In this document: in pieces, positions 60,100 through 64,000 of the stretch
Layout of the letters: every line of letters starts with the position of its first letter
Position numbering within the stretch: the stretch's first letter is position 1
Assembly: GCF_006974125.1 (NCBI RefSeq)
Contig: NZ_CP037858.1
Location: 62,001-126,000 of the forward strand
From: Stenotrophomonas maltophilia
GTDB lineage: Bacteria > Pseudomonadota > Gammaproteobacteria > Xanthomonadales > Xanthomonadaceae
Reading direction: 5' to 3'
Length of the DNA stretch: 64,000 nt
Notes under the pieces: model-generated
Seen by the model: the letters and a program-made list of their open reading frames with translations, nothing else
What the model was told of the DNA's origin: nothing
Databases searched by the model: none
Made by a program: the position numbers and the translations under genes

Positions 60100-61976
60100 C
60101 GGCGGACGGCTCCCAGGATGGTCTGGAACATGCTGTCGGCGGTGGAGATCAGCTGCGAGGCGGCCTGGTAGGCCTGCTGCAGGCGCAGCATGTCGGCCGC
60201 TTCCTCGTCCAGGTTGACGCCGGACACTTCATCGCGCGCTTCCTGCGCCTTGTCATTGATCACCAGCTGCGCTTCCAGCGAATACTCGGCCGAGCGGGCG
60301 GCTGCACCGACCTGGGTGGTCAGGCCGCCCAGAGCGCCGTTGAGGGTGACTGTGCCACTGTTGAATGCCTTGGTGCTCTCCACCTTGGACAGCCTGGAGG
60401 CGTTGCTGTTGTCCGAAGAGCCCGCCGGGGTCGGGGTGATGTTGAAGGTGTCGCCGACCTTCGGCGCACCGTCCAGCACGAAGCTCCAGCCATTGGCGCT
60501 GATGGTCTGGCCGGGCGTGTAGGTCTGCGGCGGGCCACCATCGATGGTGTAGGTGGTGGCCGAGGTGAACACGATCGCGGCAGGATTGCGCAGGTTGGCG
60601 TTGGTCGAATCGCTGACGGTGACACCGCTCAGCTTGCCGGTGCCGGTGTTGGACGTCGCCGCCGCGCCCTTCACCGCCGCTGCGGCGGCGATGCGCGAGG
60701 GATCGGTGATCGCCACTTCCATGCTGCCAGCCACGCCTGCGGTCGGCTGCAGCAGGAAGCGGTCGTTGGCTGCCGGGGTACCGCCGACCACCAGCTTGAC
60801 GCCGTTGATCACCAGTGGATCGGCGGCCGTGCCGGTGCCGGTCAGCGGAACGTTGGCGCCGGTGTCGGCACGGCTGGCCTTCCAGTTGCTGCCATCGAAC
60901 TGCAGCACCACGTTCTGCGCGTCCAGCTTGCCGAGGTCGCCGTAAGTGGCGCTGAGGCTGGCGGTACTGGTGTTGGCACTGTTGGCGGTGACGCGTGGGT
61001 TGCCGATGTTGAAGAAGTCCCCCCCCAGCTGGCCATACAGGTCCACGCCCTGGTGATGCACCTGGTTGAAGCTCTCGGCCAGCCCTACCGCCAGCTTGCC
61101 CAGTTCGGCCTGGGCGGGCGTCAGCACGGTGTCGCGGAACTCCAGCAGGCCGCCGATCTGGCCACCGACCGCCTTCGGGTCCAGCCGGATGGTGTTGCCC
61201 TGCGTTTCCAGCGCCAGCTGCAGCCGCTCCGGCTGGTACGGGTCGGCAACGGTGGTGACCTTGGTCGACGTGGTGCCCACCACCAGCGCGTTTCCGCCGG
61301 CGGTGTAGACATTCATGATGCCGCCGTCCTGGATCACGGCGGTGCCACCGGTGTAGCCGATCAGCTGGGTGATCAGCTGGTCGCGGCGATCGAGCAGGTC
61401 CGGTGCGGCGGTAGCGATGTTGGTGCCGATCGCACCGTTGATCTGCGCGATCTCCTGCGCCAACCGGTTGACCTCGGTAGCGCCGGCCAGCAGGCCGTTG
61501 TTGACCTCGCTGTTGAGGTTGTTCAGGTGCGTGTTGAGCTGCACGAAGCGGTTGGCCAGGGCCTTGCCACCGTCCAGCATGTTCTGGCGGTCGGCGGTGC
61601 CGGCGGCATTGGAGGACAGGCCGCTGACCGAATCGAAGAACTTCGACCAGACGCCGGACACGTTGGTTGCCGCGTCGGAGAACAACGAATTGACCCGGTC
61701 GGCCATGCCGGAGAGCTGCTTCAGGCGCGCCAGCTCGCCGCTGCTGTCGAGCAGGCGCGAGATCGCCAGCTGGTCGGCGGTACGGCGGATGTCGGTGATG
61801 CGCGTGCCGTTGCCGACCGTGCCGTAGCCGTAGTTCTGGGGATCAGCCGTGGCGAAGTTGACCTTCTGCCGGCTGTAGCCCGGGGTATTGAGGTTGGCCA
61901 CGTTGTGGCTGGTGGTCGCCAACGCACGCTGGAAGGCGAGCAGGGCACCGGTACCGGTGGAAAGTACGCTGGACAT
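60096..61976 (-). CDS. flgK: FlgK, hook-filament junction protein 1
   Basis: This 626-residue protein has a FlgK-type N-terminus (MSSVLSTGTGALLAFQRALATTSHNVANLNTPGYSRQ). It ends in the conserved SGVNLDEEAADMLRLQQAYQAASQLISTADSMFQTIL. The ATG at 61976 begins the family N-terminus; a longer frame reaching into flgJ is rejected. It lies 8 bases after the flgJ stop. Confidence 0.96.
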   Translation of the reverse strand: MSSVLSTGTGALLAFQRALATTSHNVANLNTPGYSRQKVNFATADPQNYGYGTVGNGTRITDIRRTADQLAISRLLDSSGELARLKQLSGMADRVNSLFSDAATNVSGVWSKFFDSVSGLSSNAAGTADRQNMLDGGKALANRFVQLNTHLNNLNSEVNNGLLAGATEVNRLAQEIAQINGAIGTNIATAAPDLLDRRDQLITQLIGYTGGTAVIQDGGIMNVYTAGGNALVVGTTSTKVTTVADPYQPERLQLALETQGNTIRLDPKAVGGQIGGLLEFRDTVLTPAQAELGKLAVGLAESFNQVHHQGVDLYGQLGGDFFNIGNPRVTANSANTSTASLSATYGDLGKLDAQNVVLQFDGSNWKASRADTGANVPLTGTGTAADPLVINGVKLVVGGTPAANDRFLLQPTAGVAGSMEVAITDPSRIAAAAAVKGAAATSNTGTGKLSGVTVSDSTNANLRNPAAIVFTSATTYTIDGGPPQTYTPGQTISANGWSFVLDGAPKVGDTFNITPTPAGSSDNSNASRLSKVESTKAFNSGTVTLNGALGGLTTQVGAAARSAEYSLEAQLVINDKAQEARDEVSGVNLDEEAADMLRLQQAYQAASQLISTADSMFQTILGAVRR

Positions 61977-61984
61977 GGGGTTCC

Positions 61985-63184
61985 TCAACGACGGGTGATA
62001 CCCAGCGCCGCAGTTGCGGTGCTGGCGAAGGTCTGGCCAAGGCGCGCGCCGGCGTCTGCCACGGCGCTGACGGCGCGCTCGATGGTCGGTCCGCCGGCGA
62101 TCGCGGCGATCTTTGCTGCGTAGCGCGGGTCGGTGGCATAGCCGGCGCGCTGCAGGCCACTGGCGAAGCCCTGCACATCGGTGCCGGCCTGCAGGGCCTG
62201 CTGGTAGCGCGGGCTGGTCTTCAGCAGGCGCACATAGTCGGCAAAGCTCTCGGCCGGCGAACTGTAGGCGCGGAAGCTGGCGGTCTCGTTGCGGCGCACG
62301 CCATCGACATACTCGTGGGTGCCGGCCACGGCGCGCTGGCCGTTCCAGCCATTGGCCTTGATGCCGAACAGGTTGTGCGATGTGCTGCCGTCGGCATGCT
62401 TGATGTGGCGCTTGCCCCAGCCGGTCTCCAGCGCTGCCTGGGCGACCAGGGCGCGGGCATCCACGCCCAGTTCCTTTGCCGCACGCTGCGCGTGCTGCCA
62501 GATGCTGGCGACGAAACCTTCGGGGGTGTGCTCGCCCAGCTGGGCGACCGCGGTGCGGGTAGCCATCGCATCGGCCGGGCTGATGGCCGTGCCGCGATTG
62601 CTGGCGGTGGCCGACCACTGATCGCTGTTGGCGGCCCAGTCCTCGCCCTGCAGGCTGCCGATGTACGGATCTTCGGTGCCCAGCGAGCGGTGCATGCTGC
62701 TGCTTTCGCGACCGGCGATCAGGTCCAGCGCCTGTTCCATCGGCGCAACCGCCGCGTGTGCGCCCGACTGGGCGCCGGCGGCCATCTGCTGCAGCAGGCG
62801 CACGGCCTGGCTGCCGTCTTCCAGCGGCAGCGATGGCGCAGGCTTGGCCGGTGCATTGAGCTGATAGGCACGACTGGCCTTGGCCGGGTCCACGCGGGTA
62901 TCCAGCGCCGGGCCATCGGCGGCCTGGCCGGACAGCTGCCGGCTGATCATGCCGGACAGGCCCAGGCCCTTGCCGCGGGTCATCGCCTCGGCGATCTTCT
63001 GGTCGTACATGTCGCGGAACATCTTGTTCTCGCCGGGGAACAGCGAGTCGCCGAAGCTGGCGTCACGCATGCTCTTGACCAGCATCTGCGCGAACTGGCC
63101 TTCCAGCTGTCGCGCGACCTTGTCGATCTTGGCCGGATCGTTCTGTGGCGCCGGGTGCAGATCGAATGCGGGATTGATGCGCAT
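61985..63184 (-). CDS. flgJ: FlgJ, rod cap with peptidoglycan hydrolase domain
   Basis: This 399-residue protein has an N-terminal rod-cap domain (about 15-85: ARQLEGQFAQMLVKSMRDASFGDSLFPGENKMFRDMYDQKIAEAM). A linker of about 120 residues follows, longer than in enterics. The C-terminal glucosaminidase domain (about 225-375) has catalytic Glu253 in QAALETGWGKRHI and the NLFGIKAN segment. It opens the wall for the rod. It lies one base after the flgI stop. Confidence 0.95.
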   Translation of the reverse strand: MRINPAFDLHPAPQNDPAKIDKVARQLEGQFAQMLVKSMRDASFGDSLFPGENKMFRDMYDQKIAEAMTRGKGLGLSGMISRQLSGQAADGPALDTRVDPAKASRAYQLNAPAKPAPSLPLEDGSQAVRLLQQMAAGAQSGAHAAVAPMEQALDLIAGRESSSMHRSLGTEDPYIGSLQGEDWAANSDQWSATASNRGTAISPADAMATRTAVAQLGEHTPEGFVASIWQHAQRAAKELGVDARALVAQAALETGWGKRHIKHADGSTSHNLFGIKANGWNGQRAVAGTHEYVDGVRRNETASFRAYSSPAESFADYVRLLKTSPRYQQALQAGTDVQGFASGLQRAGYATDPRYAAKIAAIAGGPTIERAVSAVADAGARLGQTFASTATAALGITRR

Positions 63185-63185
63185 G

Positions 63186-64000
63186 TCAGATCACCTCGAG
63201 CTCGGCACTCAGGGCGCCGGCCTGCTTCAGGGCTTCCAGGATCGCAATGAGATCGCCCGGTGCCGCGCCTACCGCGTTCACCGCGTGCACGATCTCGTCC
63301 AGGGTGGTGCCGCCGCTGAACTTGAACATGCGGCTGCCGTCATTGGTGGCGGTGATGGTCGACTGCGGGCTGGCCACGGTGCGGCCGCCGGACAGCGCGT
63401 TGGGCTGGCTGACATTGGTGTTTTCCTGGATCGTCACGGTCAGCGAACCATGCGAGATCGCGGCAGGTCCGACCCGCACCTGCTGGCCGATGACCACGGT
63501 GCCGGTACGCGAATTGACCACCACCTTGGCCGGGGCGCTGCCCGGGGTCAGTTCCAGGTTCTCGATGCGAGCCAGCAGGCCGATGCGTGCGCCCGGATCG
63601 GTCGGTGCGGTGACCGCCACGGTCACGCCATCGACCGCGCGTGCCGCACCTTCGCCGAACGCATTGTTGAGCGCCGCGACCATGCGCGAGACGGTCGTGA
63701 AGTCATTGTTGTGCAGGTTCAGGGTGATCTCGCCGCCATTGGCCAGCGGGTCGGGCAGGGCACGTTCCACGGTGGCGCCATTGGGAATGCGGCCGACACT
63801 GGGTACGTTCACCGAGACGCGCGAACCATCCTTGCCCTGCGCGCCAAAGCCACCCACGATCAGGTTGCCCTGGGCGATGGCATAGATCTGGCCATCGGCG
63901 CCGCGCAGCGGGGCCATCAGCAGCGAACCGCCGCGCAGCGACACCGCGTTGCCGATCGAGGACACCGTGATGTCGATCGGCTGGCCCGGCTTGGCGAACG
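63186..64000 (-). CDS. flgI: FlgI, flagellar P-ring protein (5' end outside window)
   Basis: The C-terminal 271 residues are visible; the frame is open to the window edge ([24 protein letters not shown]). Conserved FlgI stretches are [51 protein letters not shown] and the C-terminus [21 protein letters not shown]. The signal peptide is not in the window. FlgI forms the periplasmic P ring around the rod. Confidence 0.96.
   Translation of the reverse strand, partial: FAKPGQPIDITVSSIGNAVSLRGGSLLMAPLRGADGQIYAIAQGNLIVGGFGAQGKDGSRVSVNVPSVGRIPNGATVERALPDPLANGGEITLNLHNNDFTTVSRMVAALNNAFGEGAARAVDGVTVAVTAPTDPGARIGLLARIENLELTPGSAPAKVVVNSRTGTVVIGQQVRVGPAAISHGSLTVTIQENTNVSQPNALSGGRTVASPQSTITATNDGSRMFKFSGGTTLDEIVHAVNAVGAAPGDLIAILEALKQAGALSAELEVI

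Overview
The window is about 68% G+C. Every gene but one lies on the minus strand, and nearly all belong to a polar-flagellum and chemotaxis locus. The gene order (vemR between rpoN2 and fleQ, flhF-flhG-fliA-cheY-cheZ-cheA, motC-motD-parC-parP), the protein sequences, and the many intergenic GTAG-headed hairpins point to the Xanthomonadaceae, most likely the Stenotrophomonas maltophilia group. The organism call rests on motif recognition and remembered synteny, not on a database search.

Layout from low to high coordinates (transcription runs from high to low). (1) 0.3-16 kb: an F7-like chemosensory cluster. In transcription order it is a STAS-domain gene, cheY, cheA, MCP3, a YcgR-type PilZ gene, cheW, a small periplasmic protein, MCP2, MCP1, cheR, cheD and cheB. 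(2) 16.2-22.9 kb: an F6-like flagellar control system with cheY, cheZ, cheA, stator genes motC and motD, the ParA-type ATPase gene parC, and a CheW-like parP with a repeated N-terminal extension. (3) 23-29.6 kb: fliA (sigma28), flhG, flhF, flhA, flhB. (4) 29.6-35 kb: an interruption holding the only plus-strand gene (low G+C, unknown function), a secreted S15/CocE-type hydrolase, and an MHYT-GGDEF-EAL cyclic-di-GMP protein. (5) 35-46.2 kb: fliE-F-G-H-I-J-K and fliL-M-N-O-P-Q-R. (6) 46.5-52.8 kb: a small secreted protein, fleQ, vemR, rpoN2 (sigma54), a NarL-type regulator, an atypical PilZ-like gene, a fliT-like gene and fliS. (7) 52.9-58.5 kb: fliD and three tandem flagellin genes. (8) 58.9-64 kb: flgL, flgK, flgJ and a partial flgI.

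Promoter sequences show how the hierarchy is wired. FleQ and RpoN are encoded here, and good sigma54 -24/-12 sites lie upstream of flhB, fliE, fliL and fliD. FliA is encoded here too, and eight sigma28-like sites lie upstream of the STAS-cheY-cheA operon, MCP3, cheW, the small periplasmic protein, MCP1, motC, fliS and the first flagellin gene. The motC site sits so close to the ATG that the mRNA may be leaderless.

Points most worth a second look: a consensus sigma54 promoter at 54434-54449 facing away from fliD and antisense to fliC; tandem short motifs in both ParP and CheA; the orphan low-G+C plus-strand gene; a sigma28-linked periplasmic protein of unknown role; near-identical 3' portions of three MCP genes and the ends of two flagellin genes; and several intergenic hairpin families, one of which keeps its fold while its arm sequence changes.
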